This document shows, piece by piece, positions 8,640 to 20,855 of a stretch of DNA of 64,000 nucleotides. Positions within the stretch are counted from its first letter, which is position 1, and each line of letters begins with the position of its first letter. The notes beneath the pieces were generated by a model that was not told where the DNA came from, searched no databases, and worked only from the letters and a program-made list of their open reading frames with translations. Source of the DNA: Euphorbia lathyris (taxonomy: Eukaryota > Streptophyta > Magnoliopsida > Malpighiales > Euphorbiaceae); assembly GCF_963576675.1 (NCBI RefSeq), contig NC_088916.1:635001-699000 (forward strand), read 5' to 3'. A program made the position numbers and the translations under genes.

Positions 8640-9790
8640 AAGGATTTCCAATCATCAATGAAATGTTTGTTTCTTAATGCGAGGGCTTCTTTGTGAAGGA
8701 TCAACAAAGGAATCAGCAGGAACTTGTTCAACGCTATTGATTATAACGGGCGTCGTTAATACGGAGCTAGTTCCTGCAATCTTTCGTGCACGTCCTACAT
8801 TCTTATGCTTCTCGCAATACTTTTGGCCGCTAACTGCATCTTTTGCATATCGCCATTTCCTCTCATCAGTTCGACGCACCTTCCTGGATGAGGATCACTA
8901 GAACTGCCCCTTTTAACTGCAAATCGTAAAATTAATTAGATCAATGAAAGTCTGGAATATTGTGAAATTAAAAATTGAAATCTCAATAGGAGGGTAGAGA
9001 GAATTAAATATGAGGTGGCACGGCCCGTTTGCTAAGATGTAATTTTTTATTAATGTGAATGCTGATCTTGTGTTCATACTTCTTGAACACAAGATTACTC
9101 ATTAGATATGTATGAAAATATACCAAATATAAATTAAATAAAATCAGGACACAAGATTCTAACAATCTGATTATTATTTTATGCAGGAAAATATACTAAA
9201 TATAAACCAAATGATAATTTCTTGCTAAAAAATCAGGATATTATCTAGGATTTTAAAAATCCAATTATAATGAAAGAGGAGTCCTAGAAAATAGTGGTGG
9301 AAGCATGATTAAACTGAATTTCAGTTTCAAAATGGAGATCACATAGTGATTCTATTCTGGTTATATCACAGTAAAATGTATTTTAAACACGTTTTAAAAC
9401 CGTGAAATCTAAAAAATGAGACTTGATGGACTTTTAAAAGTTGCAAACTAAATAATTTCTCACCTGGAAGGTGATTCTGGTTGACTGCTTTCATACTTCC
9501 ACTAATAGAACTTGCATTTTAAATTAAAAATAAAAAATCAATTATTCAGTATTATCAATTATGCATCAAAATATACCAAATATAACCTATCCCATTTTTA
9601 AAAAGCAGGATATCATTAGGATTGTGGTTACCATTTTATGAATGAAAATATACCAAATATCAACCAAATAACAATTTCTTGCTATAAAATCAGGATATTA
9701 TTAGGATTGTAACAATCCAGTTATGAAGGAGCAGTACCTGGAGAATGAACAAATTGAATCTCACATTCCAAATGGAGATCATATATAGTG
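8640..9790 (-). pseudogene. GRF-like pseudogene, locus B
   Basis: Minus-strand WRC exon (8655-8916) with a one-base frame break just after the first Cys. The second WRC Cys is replaced by Tyr (W-R-Y-A-K), while K-Y-C-E-K-H is retained. Upstream, a mini-exon of 47 bp (9464-9510) matches the 48-bp one of locus C, off by one base. The QLQ exon is lost apart from scraps around 9010-9080. Intron landmarks near 9200-9790 match locus C. Frameshift, ligand loss and the missing QLQ make it non-functional. Its flanks hold a Harbinger element and a foldback. Confidence 0.8.
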
Positions 9791-9915
9791 ATTCTGCTAT
9801 AGCTATGTTATTGTATAATGTCTGGAAACACGTTTTAAAGTCGTGAGACCCAAAACAAATGGGTTTGGATCCGCTTTAAAACCTTACAAATTAAATCATT
9901 TTTCACTTGAAAGGT

Positions 9916-10427
9916 CATGTTAAGTGTTAAGTTAAATCGAGATTCGACTCGCCCATTCATAGATCTTATATTAATCTCTGACAGAAATCTCATTTTGCGA
10001 ATCGGGACTTGTGAATTGAACCGAATCTTAAAATTCGGATCAAATTCAAAATATTTTAAAAAATAAAATATTAAACATTAGTCTAAAAATGCAATTTTAA
10101 TATTCAAATAGAAATTATATCAAGTTATCATCTAAGCACTTAAGTTAAAATTCAAATTTAATGTAATCCTAATAAAACTAATTTGTAAAGTGAAGAGTCA
10201 TCTTCTTGAGAACTTCTTGTGCTCGTACTTTTTTAGTTGTTAAAAATTGAAAAACATTTTTTTTTTAAATTGTGGTCTGAATCGACAGAATCGGGTGACT
10301 CTGAGTCGCCACCAATTCGGCCGATTCATGGTCATGAAGCTTTCGAGTCGTATACGACTCGAATTCTTCATGAATCGAATCGAATCATACTAGTCGACTC
10401 GCGACTCCTACAATTCTAACAACTATT
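9916..10427. mobile_element. hAT-like TIR element, copy 1
   Basis: Similar end to end to the element at 19199-20718 without its copia insert: blocks such as gaatcgggtgactc, the short palindrome gagtcgtatacgactc, and the right end ...attctaacaactat. The left end is degenerate and I see no 8-bp duplication. The 60-codon ORF inside is accidental. Confidence 0.55.
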
Positions 10428-10712
10428 AACATAAATCTTAATAATTCAATAGAAAACAGTTGAGATATAATAACCTTTTGCTTCTGATTTGTTTATGGGA
10501 CATATTGCCTTGAATAATATTTCACAGTTATAAAAAACTGTTATTTCATAAGGCAATACTTAATTCTGAATTTTTTATTCTATTGAAGGATCTTATTCCT
10601 TAAAGTTATTTTTGTCATAATCAAAACTTAATTAAAATTAGGTTTCAACATAAGTGAAATAGTTTGACGAAGTTTTTGACTTAAATCTGGAATCCACTTA
10701 AGTTGTAGACAA

Positions 10713-12085
10713 TTTTTTTTATGAAGGCTTGGGACGAAGCATCCAAGCGAGGAAATCCCGACTAGGTCGGCACCCCCTCGATCAGGACATAAACCCGATA
10801 TATTATTAAAAAAGGGAGAAAGAATTAATGAAATCATAAATGTGCTAAGTTACAAAGGTCGTCAAAAATGAATGAGTTGCAAAAATTTGGTGTCGAGTTC
10901 CACCACCAAACGTCCGTGGCTGTTACTCCGTGTTTAGCCAAAGCATCCGCTCACCGGTTACCCTCTCTGTATATGTGTGTTGCCACTACGTCCATCGCGG
11001 AACATTGTCGGAGGCATTTCATCCATTGACGCCTCATCACCCAAGGGACTGTGCTCACCCGATGCTGCAGAAGATGAATGACAGCCAGGGAGTCCGACTC
11101 TACCCAGATTTTTAACCAGCCCCTCTCCCAAGCGTTGTCGATGGCGAAGATCACCGCGGCTAGTTCTGCTAAGAAAGCGTGAGACGCGCCCATATGAATC
11201 GAGAAACAGCCAATTGCAAAACCTCTAGAATTCCTGAAGATTCCGCCTGCTCCTGCCGGACCAGTCTGGCTAATTGATGAGCCATCTGTGTGGACTTTTA
11301 ACCAATTCGCTGGCGGGGGGATCCATCTAACCGAAGTTATGCGGGGGTGAGGGGCCGCACGAGGTACAACTCGCAATTTATGCAAAATTATAACATCTCT
11401 GCTGCTGCTACAATATCCTTTACGCATTGCATTTGACTTCCGTGCCAGCCAGCATAGTTTCGTAAATGTCATTTGGATTGAAGGGAGTTCGGACTCAAAT
11501 GTTGCTAAGTATCTGCAACGCCATATGAGCCAAATGGCATGGAGGACTGCTGCATTCCACATCGTCTGCACCTGTGGACCACCAGAGTAAAGCATAAGGT
11601 TAGCCAGAAAATCTCTTACATTGCCGGTTAGGCTTACAGTCGTGCCGAATAAATTTCCCAACAGACAATGGATGAAGGTGTGATCCGCCGATTCTGAAGC
11701 GGCCCTACATAATTCACACCGAGATACCAAGTGCCAACCCTTGTCAATTAGTTTATCCTGCGCTGCTAGCCCATTGTGGATGAGCTTCCAGCACATGACC
11801 GAACGCGATGGGGGAATATGTGGACCCCATATGAACCGGTGCCAGGGGACAGTCGGGGCAGTTCCGTGAAGAACATAATAAAAAGCCTTTGTTGCAAAAT
11901 TACCGGATTCAGAGTGGCGCCAAATGTAGCGGTCAGCATCATTGAGGTCCCTAGGAGTGGCTTCAATTTGCCGCTCTAAGTGTAAAGGCAGATGATGTAA
12001 GTTTATCCATGATTCCTCATTAAGGAAATCTTCCACACAGCGATAAGTGTTTCACTGAACCCTGCTAGGGATAACCAGTTGATCC
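10713..12085 (-). mobile_element. 5'-truncated L1-type LINE with target duplication
   Basis: Flanked by cttaagttgtagacaa (10697-10712) and cttaagttatagacaa (12086-12101), one mismatch. A poly(T) run at the left end is the minus-strand poly(A) tail. Same family as LINE-1 (33975-38510): similar 3' UTR opening and RNase H tail. It retains only the end of ORF2. Confidence 0.85.
10840..12036 (-). pseudogene. LINE ORF2 C-terminus: zinc-binding RT tail and RNase H
   Basis: A 361-residue open stretch (12036 to 10951) contains the zf-RVT region (W-G-P-H-I-P-P-S-R-S, then C-E-L-C) and an RNase H domain: H-T-D-G-S as first acidic motif, E-L-A-A as second, V-E-S-D-S as third, then H-I-Y-R-E-G-N. A TGA follows R-E-G-N-R where the family continues, and homology goes on past it (A-D-A-L-A) to a stop near 10840. 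The polymerase core is missing, so it cannot act alone. Confidence 0.82.
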
Positions 12086-12104
12086 CTTAAGTTATAGACA
12101 ATTT

Positions 12105-12779
12105 ATCCATTCATTTCTATAAATAATCTTCACATTCTCTCTCTTTTATTTTTTATTCTTCTCTCTCTAGAACAATTTCTCACTTCTTTTGAATTCCTAA
12201 TAAATGAAAAATCCAAAAAATTCAAAATCAATGAAACAAAACATTGTTAACAAATTCTTCTTACCGTGAATATCTACAAATTTTCTCATAATCTCCTAAT
12301 TTATTTATTTTTCATCAACTACATCTCGAAATTGATTGAAGTATTATTTCTATGACGTCCTCTCTTGAACGCATTTACTCTATGCCACTGAAGGCTACAA
12401 CATCTAATTGTTGGTCATATCTTGGCTAAGATGAATGAAGAATCAAATAAATATCATGGCCATAACACCTTCCTCATCGTTCTTCATACTCATGCAAGCT
12501 AAGTCTCATTACTAAGCTCATAAAAGTTGCTCAAACCATAATAGAACGTGTCCAACTTCTAATTTTATGATTACACTTACACCACATGAATTAAGGATCT
12601 TGGTTTTTTGGTTTTTTTAGATCAAGGAATTAATGTTAAATGTTTGAAAACGCTTAGTAGTTTAATGTTTCTGATTTTTTTTTTTTCAAATTTTAGGAAA
12701 AGAGGTAAGAAAGGGAAAGAGAAGATGAATAACAATGAAAAGAAAACGATTAGTAATCAACTAATGAATAACAATCTAA
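12105..12779. other. No recognised feature
   Basis: AT-rich sequence between the LINE fragment and the possible LTR remnant. Only short shadow ORFs; no repeat or gene similarity recognised. Confidence 0.5.
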
Positions 12780-14400
12780 ATTGATTACCTCTAAAGGAAT
12801 TAATACGAGATCAAAGAGAGAGTAAAAAGAGGAGTAATTAAGACAGGATGAAGTCGGAAGAATTCTTTAGCCACCAATGTTCAATTAGCCGAAATGCATA
12901 TGGGCGGGTGGCTATTTATAGTCTCCTCAATTCCTAACCCTAGTTGTATGTGTTTTAATTAATTAGAATCCCTTTCGGAATAAGATTACTAATTAGATAA
13001 ATAAATAAATATCTATCATTATCTTAATTCTTTTTTTTTTTTTTGATGAAAATCTGTACATCATTTCATAGATAAGAACATCAAGTACAATAAGAAAAGT
13101 AAGGAATAAAACCTTACATAAGTACAGGCTATACCTAGTACAGAATCCACAAGGGTAAAAAAATGACTACAAAGAGCTAAATAAACCATTAAAGGTACAA
13201 ATAAAACAAACAACAGATGAAACATATACTTCTTGAAACTCCAAATTTACAGAGAAGCATCTGTAATCCAATCTTCAACATTTAAACCCTTCTGAATCTT
13301 CGGATCTAGGTCATTTCTTTTGCAACCACGCAGATGTATTGATCTACGAATAAGATCTATCATTTCTGCTCTTGCTAAATTAGAAAATGTTACAAATAAA
13401 AAGATAATAAACAACAAATAAATAATGATCTTAATCCAATTAGTTATTTATTTATGTGAGGGATAATTAATTAGAGATATAATCACATTAAAGCTTCTCA
13501 TTTATATTATCACATAATAACATAATTTAATTATAATCATAATCTAATTATAATTATCAATTAAATTATTTTACCCCCTTTAGTATATAAATTTGGGCTC
13601 ATATGATCCATCCCTCTAAATTACAATTTTGTCCTCTGATTCCAAGTCTCATATGCGACCTATTAGGTTCTTACCACTGTTAGTTGTATATATTTATTGG
13701 AATGAATTCAACCTGATTAATTTCAACTAAACATATAACAAAATAAATTCGAGGACTGTTACTAGTAGATATATACTCTTAACCCTATCACCTTGCAAGG
13801 ATTTCCAGTTAATTCTCCACAAGAGGCCATGGATATATCTCCTATCTATGATGAGTGACGAACGCTCAATCTAACATTAACTATCCTACAATTACTTTAT
13901 GTGATACCCAACGCCTGGCTCACACACCTAGAGTCCCCTCTATAGTGGATCGTGCTTGAACAGAGTCTAATCACCACACTCCATAATCCAGAATCACTAT
14001 TTAATGTTTATTTGAGTCTGAGAATTACTTATACCTACTAATACCATTTGAGATGAACATGTGACATTCGGATAAATACATCCATCCTGTTATCTCAAGT
14101 TGGGTCTCCAATCCTAATGATAACTTGACTTGTATGAACACTTTATGATCAGCTCTCTGTTCACAACAGAAGACATTATTACGTGCAAGTCTCAACAACA
14201 ATATGTTAATCCCATAAACATATTACTTGTCTTGGGGTTATTTTAAGTTTATTGGTTTATTATAAACTTTAGTCTCACTTGATGCTTTTATGAACACTTT
14301 ATGATAACTTAAATAAACTTGAGATTTCTTTTATTTAACTTAATTAGTTTTGATAAAAGATAAATGCATTTATATAGTTTAACATATTATATCTTATAAA
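12780..14400 (-). mobile_element. Possible LTR remnant (minus), interrupted by a retroposed piece
   Basis: On the minus strand, a promoter-like block with ctataaatag (about 12914-12923) lies toward the end of a long non-coding segment whose wording (for example 13750-14180, with cttgaacagagtctaatcac) resembles long plant LTRs. Ends, primer site and partner LTR were not found, so this is weak. Divergent non-coding DNA is an alternative. Confidence 0.3.
13031..13427 (-). mobile_element. Retroposed fragment with poly(A) (minus)
   Basis: A 14-base T run (13031-13044) is the tail on the minus strand. Candidate target repeats are atcttaattc (13021-13030) and atcttaatcc (13428-13437). An open minus-strand stretch ending near 13255 reads ...D-L-I-R-R-S-I-H-L-R-G. 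I do not recognise the source; a LINE 3' end or processed gene fragment is likely. Confidence 0.5.
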
Positions 14401-14439
14401 ACAAACAATAATGAACGATTCATTTACAACTGGTTTATA

Positions 14440-14760
14440 TCCTTCAACAATTGTCTATAGGATACTATACACAACATCTTTTTCAACGTATATCTTATGT
14501 GGTTCTTTGGAAGATTCAAGAGGGCTGGCTCAAATGCCTAACTCAATGCTCGGAGATGGAGGTCATTATCACTCAGATTTTCAGGGAAGGGAACATCGTT
14601 GCGGACGCGCTTGCTCGCTTTGGCGTATCGACGGTCGGGATCCACTGGTGGAATACCACACCTCCTTTTTGTCAACAATTTGATCTTAATGATATTTGTA
14701 AAGCTGCTCATTATCAATTTTCTTAATTTTCTCTTCTTGTTGAACTTTTCTTATTTTTTA
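14440..14760 (+). pseudogene. LINE RNase H C-terminal fragment
   Basis: From about 14490 the plus strand encodes C-L-T-Q-C-S-E-M-E-V-I-I, then F-R-E-G-N-I-V-A-D-A-L-A-R and a W-W-N-T-T-P-P-F-C tail ending at the stop 14724-14726. It aligns with the end of the 10.8-12.0 kb LINE ORF2. 5'-truncated inside RNase H; a U-rich 3' region follows. No target duplication identified. Confidence 0.7.
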
Positions 14761-15540
14761 TATATATAGCCAAAATATTATAGTATATTTAGAAAAATCA
14801 TGCAAATATTTCATCGAATTTAGAAATATTAATCTCCAAATTTATTATTAAAGCACAAAAATTTTGAAATCATTTTTAGAACTAACTAATATGCAACCGG
14901 TGAAAAAAAAAAGAAATATATATATTTTATAATGATCTTTGATTGAGTCAACTTGTGAATGTTAGAGATATAAATGTTCTTGCCCGCCAAGGTTAGGGAT
15001 AAAATAACATCATTTTAAATGTTAGAGGTAAAATTAATCATGGTTGCCAATATCAGTGGTATTTTTGCACTTTATCACTGCCAAACATAATTATATTAGT
15101 GATTTAATTAAATCAAGATATAATGAAGTAAACCAATGTTAGAAGAATTTATTAGAAGAAAAAAAAAAGACTAAGCCCTTGTTTCTGAGGGGAGTTGATG
15201 GAAGTAAATGAGAGTAATTGAAGGTTAAGTAACACATTAACTTGTATGGGAGTTGTTTTTTTTAGAGTAAATAAAGGTTAATGGAAGTTAAATGTTTACT
15301 TCCTTTAACCTTTAAACCAGGGTTAATGGAACTAAAGTAAAGTTCATTAAAAAAAATTATCTCTGCAGAGTAAATTTAACGTTCCTTCCCCTGTATATTT
15401 GAATTCCCAAACCAAGTTGAACTTTTAATTCTCATTTACATTCTATAAACTCTCAAACAATCTTTAATTTTTAACTTTCATTTCCATTACTTCTCTTTCC
15501 TTTCCATTACCTCCTATCACTCTCTGGAAACTAGAAATAT
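14761..15540. other. AT-rich spacer; possible degenerate MITE at 15175-15535
   Basis: No gene seen. The segment 15175-15535 begins cccttgtttctgaggggag and ends ...ctctggaaactag, with weak inverted similarity between the ends, suggesting a decayed MITE. The evidence is thin. Confidence 0.3.
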
Positions 15541-17625
15541 ATGAAGGGTATTATTGTAATTTCAAAACATTATATTCTAAAAAATGACAAAACCAAGATT
15601 TTGTTCTACTATAAAACCATGGAAAGTATGTGCTAGTAATTCACTGATCAAAGAAACCATAGAATTCTTCTTCCCATTGTTGCACATGGATTCTAAAGCT
15701 CCCAATTCTGCTTATGTTTCATCAAATGATGGGATAGGCAATGAGCAAGAAGAAACATCTCAGTCTAACAACACCATGGCATTGAAGAAAAGATCTTCTC
15801 GGAAACCTTCGTTCAGATCATTTTTTAAAATGCTCTGTGGTGATAACATCGAAAGTTTCACTAGCTTTCAACCTCCTTTGGATAGGACCATAGGTACGTG
15901 TTAGATCATTCTCTGAATTAGATTATTATATCTCAACTGTTTTCTATTGAATTGTTAACAGTTTTTAAGCAGTTGATGTACTACTGTTATCTACTTTGGG
16001 AGGAAGAAGCAAGTTTGTCTTTCTTTTATATTTTCTTTTTAATCGGTTCATATATTTTTTGGATCTCTATATTTGATCTACTGTTGATATACTCTGATCA
16101 GAATGTTCGAAGATCGGATTGCAGTCTTCCATGAATTTGGATTTCTGAAAAGTATATGTTTCATTGTTTTTTTATGTTTTTTTACACATTTTATGGGTTT
16201 TTTTTTGCTCTTTGTAATTGTTTTACTCCCTTTGTGGATTTTGTATGAGTTTATTCCTTGTGGTTTTCTTATTGTATCATCCAATGAATATAGAAGCATT
16301 TTCATAAAAAAAACAGTTATTAAACATGATCTTACAAGAAAAATGATTTAATTTGTAACGTTTTAAAGCAGATTCCAGTCCATTTTTTTGGATCTCACGG
16401 CTTTAAAAGGTGTTTCTACGTATTGAAACACTTTACTGTAATATAGCCAAAGCAGAATCACTATATGTGATCTCCATTTCGAATCTGAGATTCAATTTGT
16501 TCATTCTCCAGGTAAACTCTTTCCTCATAAAGGATTGTTACAATCCTCATAGTATCCTGATTTTGTAGCAAGAAATTGTTATTTGGTTGATATTTGGTAT
16601 ATTTTCATTTATAAAATGGTAACTATAATCCTAATAATATCCTGCTTTTAAAATGAGACAGGTTATATTTGGTATATTTTGATGTATAATTGATAATACT
16701 GAGTAATTTATTTCTTTACTTTTTATTTAAATGCAGCTTCTGGTAGTGGAAATATGAAAGCATCCAACCACAATCTCCTTCCAGGTGAGAAATTATTTAA
16801 TTTGCAACTTTTAAAACCCTGTTTTTTGGATCTCATGGTTTTAAAACGTGTTTAAAATACACATTACTGTAATATAGCCTGAGCAGAATCACTATGTGAT
16901 CTCCATTTTTGAAGCTGAGTTATTCATGCTTCCATTGCTATCTTCTATGACTGCTCATTCATTATAATTGGATTTTTAAAATCCTAGATAATATCCTGAT
17001 TTTATAGCAAGAAATTACCATTTGGTTTATATTTAGTATATTTTTATGCATAAAATGATAACCAGATTGTTAGAATCCTGTGTCCTGATTTTATTTAAAA
17101 GTTATATTTGGTATATTTTCATGCATATCTAATGAGTATTCTTGTGTTGAAGAAGTATGAACACAAGAGCAACATTCACATCCACTCAGTTGAATGAGTT
17201 ACAACACCAGACATCAATATAAAATTACATATTTAATTCTCTCTACACTGCTAGTGAGATTTCAATTTTTAATTTCACAATATTCCAGACTTTCATTGAT
17301 CTAATTAATTTGAAGATTTGCAGTTAAAAGGGGAAGTTCTAGTGATCCTCATCCAGGAAGGTGTGGTCGAACCGATGGGAGGAAATGGCGATGTGCAAAA
17401 GATGCAGTTACCGGCAAAAAGTATTGCGAGAAGCATAAGAATGTAGGACGTCCAAGAAAGACTGCAGGAACTAGCTCCGTATTAACGACGCCCGTTGTAA
17501 TCAATAGCTTCGAACAACCACAAGGAGTCCTTCACAAAGAAGCTGCTTCTTGAACTTGAATGACCAAGAAGCACAGGAAGAGAAGTAAAATGATATATCA
17601 TTTTAGCTTATGATTATATGTGACG
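15541..17625 (+). pseudogene. GRF-like pseudogene, locus C
   Basis: Exon 1 at 15686-15893 (M-D-S-K-A-P-N-S) is in frame to a GT donor. A 48-bp mini-exon at 16737-16784 has good borders and keeps phase. The QLQ region (about 17165-17260) is wrecked: stop after T-S-I and loss of the second half. The WRC exon 17324-17553 keeps all ligands (C-x9-C-x10-C-x2-H) and then ends early at a TGA caused by deletion and frameshift. Intron stretches near 16325-16510 and 16785-16930 repeat each other, a tandem duplication inside the gene. The promoter block matches the intact gene. It is probably dead for lack of QLQ, although a QLQ-less WRC protein cannot be fully excluded. Confidence 0.8.
16737..16784 (+). 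other. Mini-exon candidate in locus C
   Basis: 48 bp between an AG acceptor (tttaaatgcag) and a GTGAG donor, phase 1 to 1. It encodes S-G-S-G-N-M-K-A-S-N-H-N-L-L-P. The corresponding locus B piece (9464-9510) is one base shorter. The intact gene has no such exon. Confidence 0.55.
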
Positions 17626-17704
17626 TTATATGATGTTTTGTTTTCAAATTCTTTTTTGTAAGTTTATCTCAAAGTTTGGGAAGATGATAGTAAAGTTTAT
17701 TTAA

Positions 17705-18212
17705 GGGCAAAGTACGAAAAAAAAATATTCATGGTTTGCTTTATTTACAAATAGAGATATGTGGTTTAAAAGTTTACAAATAGAGGCATGTGGTATGCTT
17801 TTTTTACAAAACAAAGTATTTAAAATTAAACTTTTAAATAATTGATGACAATTAAGAGCATTTTTTAATTTTAATTTAGTTACAATTTATATATTGACAA
17901 AAACAGATCCATTACAACTGTGTAAAATTAACTTAAATATCAATTTAGTTCATAAACTGTCAGATTAGTAAAAAACATTAAATTCCACCATGTATGTTAT
18001 TTATTGTTTTTTTCGAGGATTGTGTTTTGTTGATACGTAAGAATAATTTTTTTTAAGATAAAAATATATTTGGTTGTAATCAGAACTTTTAACTGTATAA
18101 TTGTAATACTTTGTTTTGTAAATAAAACATACCACAGACCTTTATTTATAAACTTTTAAACCACTTGTCTCTATTTGCAAATTGGGCATGCATTTGTTTC
18201 CGTACTTTTCCA
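17705..18212. mobile_element. MULE-type MITE, 508 bp, with 9-bp target duplication
   Basis: Inverted arms of about 110 bp: gggcaaagtacgaaaa at the left, tggaaaagtacggaaa on the opposite strand at the right. Duplications tttatttaa lie at 17696-17704 and 18213-18221. The intact GRF flank near 3785 shows a similar site without the element. No ORF. Confidence 0.85.
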
Positions 18213-18221
18213 TTTATTTAA

Positions 18222-19150
18222 TATAGACTTATTACATAAAGATTACGCTTCCTTAGACTCCTTTAATTAGTGATTGTTTGGGTTTTGGTGCAAACTAATG
18301 TTTTTGAATATCAATCTGTCATTTGATTTGATTCGCAATTGCTTTAGTTCTTCCTTTTTTTCACTTTCTTATGCCAAAAGAACTAAAAGAATAATCACTA
18401 GTACAAAAACAGGTTAGACAATTTGGAATAAATAGTGTTTTATAGGTTACAATGATATTTGATGTTGATTTTAATATTATGTATTTATGTTTTAGTTATT
18501 TTGTTTAATGGAAAGGAATTCTCTTCAATCAAAATTTAATTTAATATTCTGTTTTTACTAATAATAAGAAAAGATGTACATTTTAGCGGCGAAATGACTC
18601 TGTCGTTAAGGCAAGAATTGGAAATATCTCTAACACACAGTTGCCTACCACATTTTATGGGTTAGCGAATTTGAATAGCAATCTTTCAATTATATATATT
18701 ATATATCGAATAGATAGCTTTCTATTTGTAAGTCAGAGGGAGAGTGAAAGAGCTTTTGAATTGAATAAGAAGGGAAGAAACGGAGCTCCTCTGTGAATAC
18801 TTAGTCGGGCATTTAGCGACTAAATTTTTCACTACATTTTTTGGTCGCAAAGTTTGTGGGTAAATTGGAAAATTGGCCTAACCCCTTAGAGACTAGTTAG
18901 TTACTGACTGAATGTAGTCAGTCGTTAATTCATGAAAGTTGGTCACTAAACGCGTTTAAGGACTGAATTGGGATCTGATTTTCCCTCCCTAACTAATGAC
19001 TTTCTTGTAGTGAGATTTAATACATAATTTGATGCTTAAACTTGTCATGTCTTAAGGTGTTGTTGCACCTATCATATGCTTAACTGTCTGTTTTATAAAT
19101 TTGACACCCCTTTTTGCTGAGTTGAAAATTTCAAAATATAATGTGTTTAG
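18222..19150 (+). repeat. GRF-unit tail (plus) with CACTA-like ends
   Basis: Matches 31516-32297 (plus) and, inverted, 6480-7237 and 4257-4372. It contains CACTAGTACAAAAAC at 18398 and ...TTTCTTGTAGTG ending near 19012, plus internal ttagcg motifs, resembling a CACTA-derived element of about 615 bp. No 3-bp duplication is visible, so the CACTA call is tentative. Confidence 0.5.
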
Positions 19151-19198
19151 TGTTAGAGATTAATATAGGATTTATGATTAAGTCTTAATTATTATCAT

Positions 19199-20718
19199 CA
19201 TAGTTGTTAGAATCGTACGAGTCGTGAGTCGACTCGTATGATTCGAAACGATTCATGAAGAATTCGAGTCGTATCTATGGTACGACTCGGAAGCTTCATG
19301 AATTGGCCGGGTCACCACCGATTCGACCGAGTCATCGAGTCACCCGATTCGATCGATTCAGGCCACCATTTAAACAAAAATCAATTTTTAACAACTAAAA
19401 AACATAACATATAAGAAGATGACTATTCACTTTACAAAAACAAAAAAAACGTATAGAAGTTACGAAACACAAATAGTTTCAATTAGATGACTCTTCACTT
19501 TACAAATTCCAAAAAAACGTATTTATAGAGAGTTAATGTTGTTTACCAAGAGTCATGTCTGTAATCTATAAATACCTATCAATACAAGTAGTAAGGCAAG
19601 AGAATTAGAAGAGAATTTTCTTCCATCAATTATACTCTTCCTCTGTTACTTGTGAAAGTTTATTTATTTGATCCAACAAATTGGTATCAGAGCCAGCAAA
19701 AATTCTCTACAATGATGAACGGAATGATCCCATACAAATATCCACAGTTATCAAAGGAAAATTATGATAATTGGTGCATTAGAATGAAGGCTTTGTTGGG
19801 TTCCCAAGATGTATGGGAAATGATAGAAACTGGATATGATCAGCCAGAGAATGAGGAGGAATTGACGAATGCTCAAAAACTGACTTTGAAGAATACAAGG
19901 AAGAAAGACCAACAAGCACTCTCTCTAATTCAAATGTGTCTGGATGAGAATATGTTCGTGAAAATTTCGACTGCAACAACAGCGAATGAGGCATGGGAGA
20001 TTCTCGAAAATTCCTTTAAGGGGAAAGATAAAGTAGTCAAGGTGCGTTTGCAAACCTTGAGAAGTGAGTATGAGAAACTCAAGATGAAAGAGTCAGAGAA
20101 AATTGATGAGTTCTTTAATAGAACTTTGGTAATTGTCAATCAGTTGAAGAGATATGGAGAAAAAATGGAGGATGTTCTTGTGATAGAAAAAATCCTTGGT
20201 TCTTTGACTCAGAAATTTGATTAGGTGGTGACTGCCATTGAAGAATTAAAGGATATGGGGACTATGTATGTAGATCAGCTCTTGGGTTCGTTACAAGCCC
20301 ATGAGGAGAGATTAAAAAACAGAGACGAACCCGTGACTCATGTGTTGCAAGCGAAACTCGATTTGAACGATAAAGAACAAAAGAAACAATTTGTAGGTGG
20401 ATATGGAAGAGGAATAGGAAGAGGAAGATCATGAGGTAGAGACCGTGGCTGGAATCGTGGATATAATGGAAGAGGTAGAGGTGGCAAAAAATTTCACAAT
20501 AATGAAGCCACAAATAATCAGTAATGGAATGCAAGAGGACGTGGTAGAGGCAACAATTTCCAAGGCCGTGGAAATAATTTAAAGTTAAATATGGTTAATA
20601 TTTTTCTTTTATAGCATTTTGAATTTGATCCGAATCTTACAATTCGATTCGATTCACGAGTCCCGGTTTGCAAAATGAGATTTTGAGTCACGAGTGGAAT
20701 TTCGATTTGACAACTATG
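19199..20718. mobile_element. hAT-type element, copy 2, with perfect 8-bp duplication and an internal copia fragment
   Basis: Ends CATAGTTGTTAGAATCG and, on the opposite strand, CATAGTTGTCAAATCG. Identical 8-bp duplications attatcat at 19191-19198 and 20719-20726. Copy 1 (9916-10427) lacks the copia piece. There is no transposase, so it is non-autonomous. It sits inside the LTR of a TRIM-like element. Confidence 0.85.
19515..20595 (+). pseudogene. Copia LTR end + primer site + gag fragment inside the hAT element
   Basis: LTR 3' part (19515-19677) and primer site (from 19680) match the gene-carrying element at 4.4 kb. An ATG at 19712/19715 opens a gag: M-N-G-M-I-P-Y-K-Y-P then N-Y-D-N-W-C, and a UBN2-type region to the TAG at 20222-20224. 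Homology continues in frame (A-I-E-E-L-K) into a Gly/Arg-rich tail with a second stop at about 20432-20434. It is cut before the zinc knuckle, and both ends are ragged without duplication. It gives the gag type of the family whose LTR surrounds the captured gene. Confidence 0.8.
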
Positions 20719-20855
20719 ATTATCATAAACTTTTAATTCAACCGTTCCATTACTTGGTATCAGAGCTTGTTAGACCAAACGACTGAGGGTTCTGAATTTA
20801 AACACATGGTGGGATGCATTTGTGTTGTACATGCTGCAAGTCAAGAGGGCATTTG

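Larger units (their letters stand above)
19151..20855 (+). mobile_element. Short copia/TRIM-like LTR plus start of its interior, split by a hAT element
   Basis: With the hAT element (19199-20718) removed, the flanks join into TGTTAGAGATTAATATAGG...AACCGTTCCA followed by TTGGTATCAGAGC (about 20754), a tRNA-Met primer site. The interior to about 20855 (gctgcaagtcaagagggc) recalls TRIM interiors. The second LTR is absent; it breaks off at the GRF locus D 3' flank. Confidence 0.6.

Noticed and set aside
16103..16351. 82-codon hydrophobic ORF
   Set aside because: T-rich intron of GRF locus C; hydrophobicity comes from the Phe/Leu codons.
20754..20766. Start of another full copia element at the primer site
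   Set aside because: Only an LTR and about 100 bp of interior follow, with no coding region; treated as a TRIM-like remnant.
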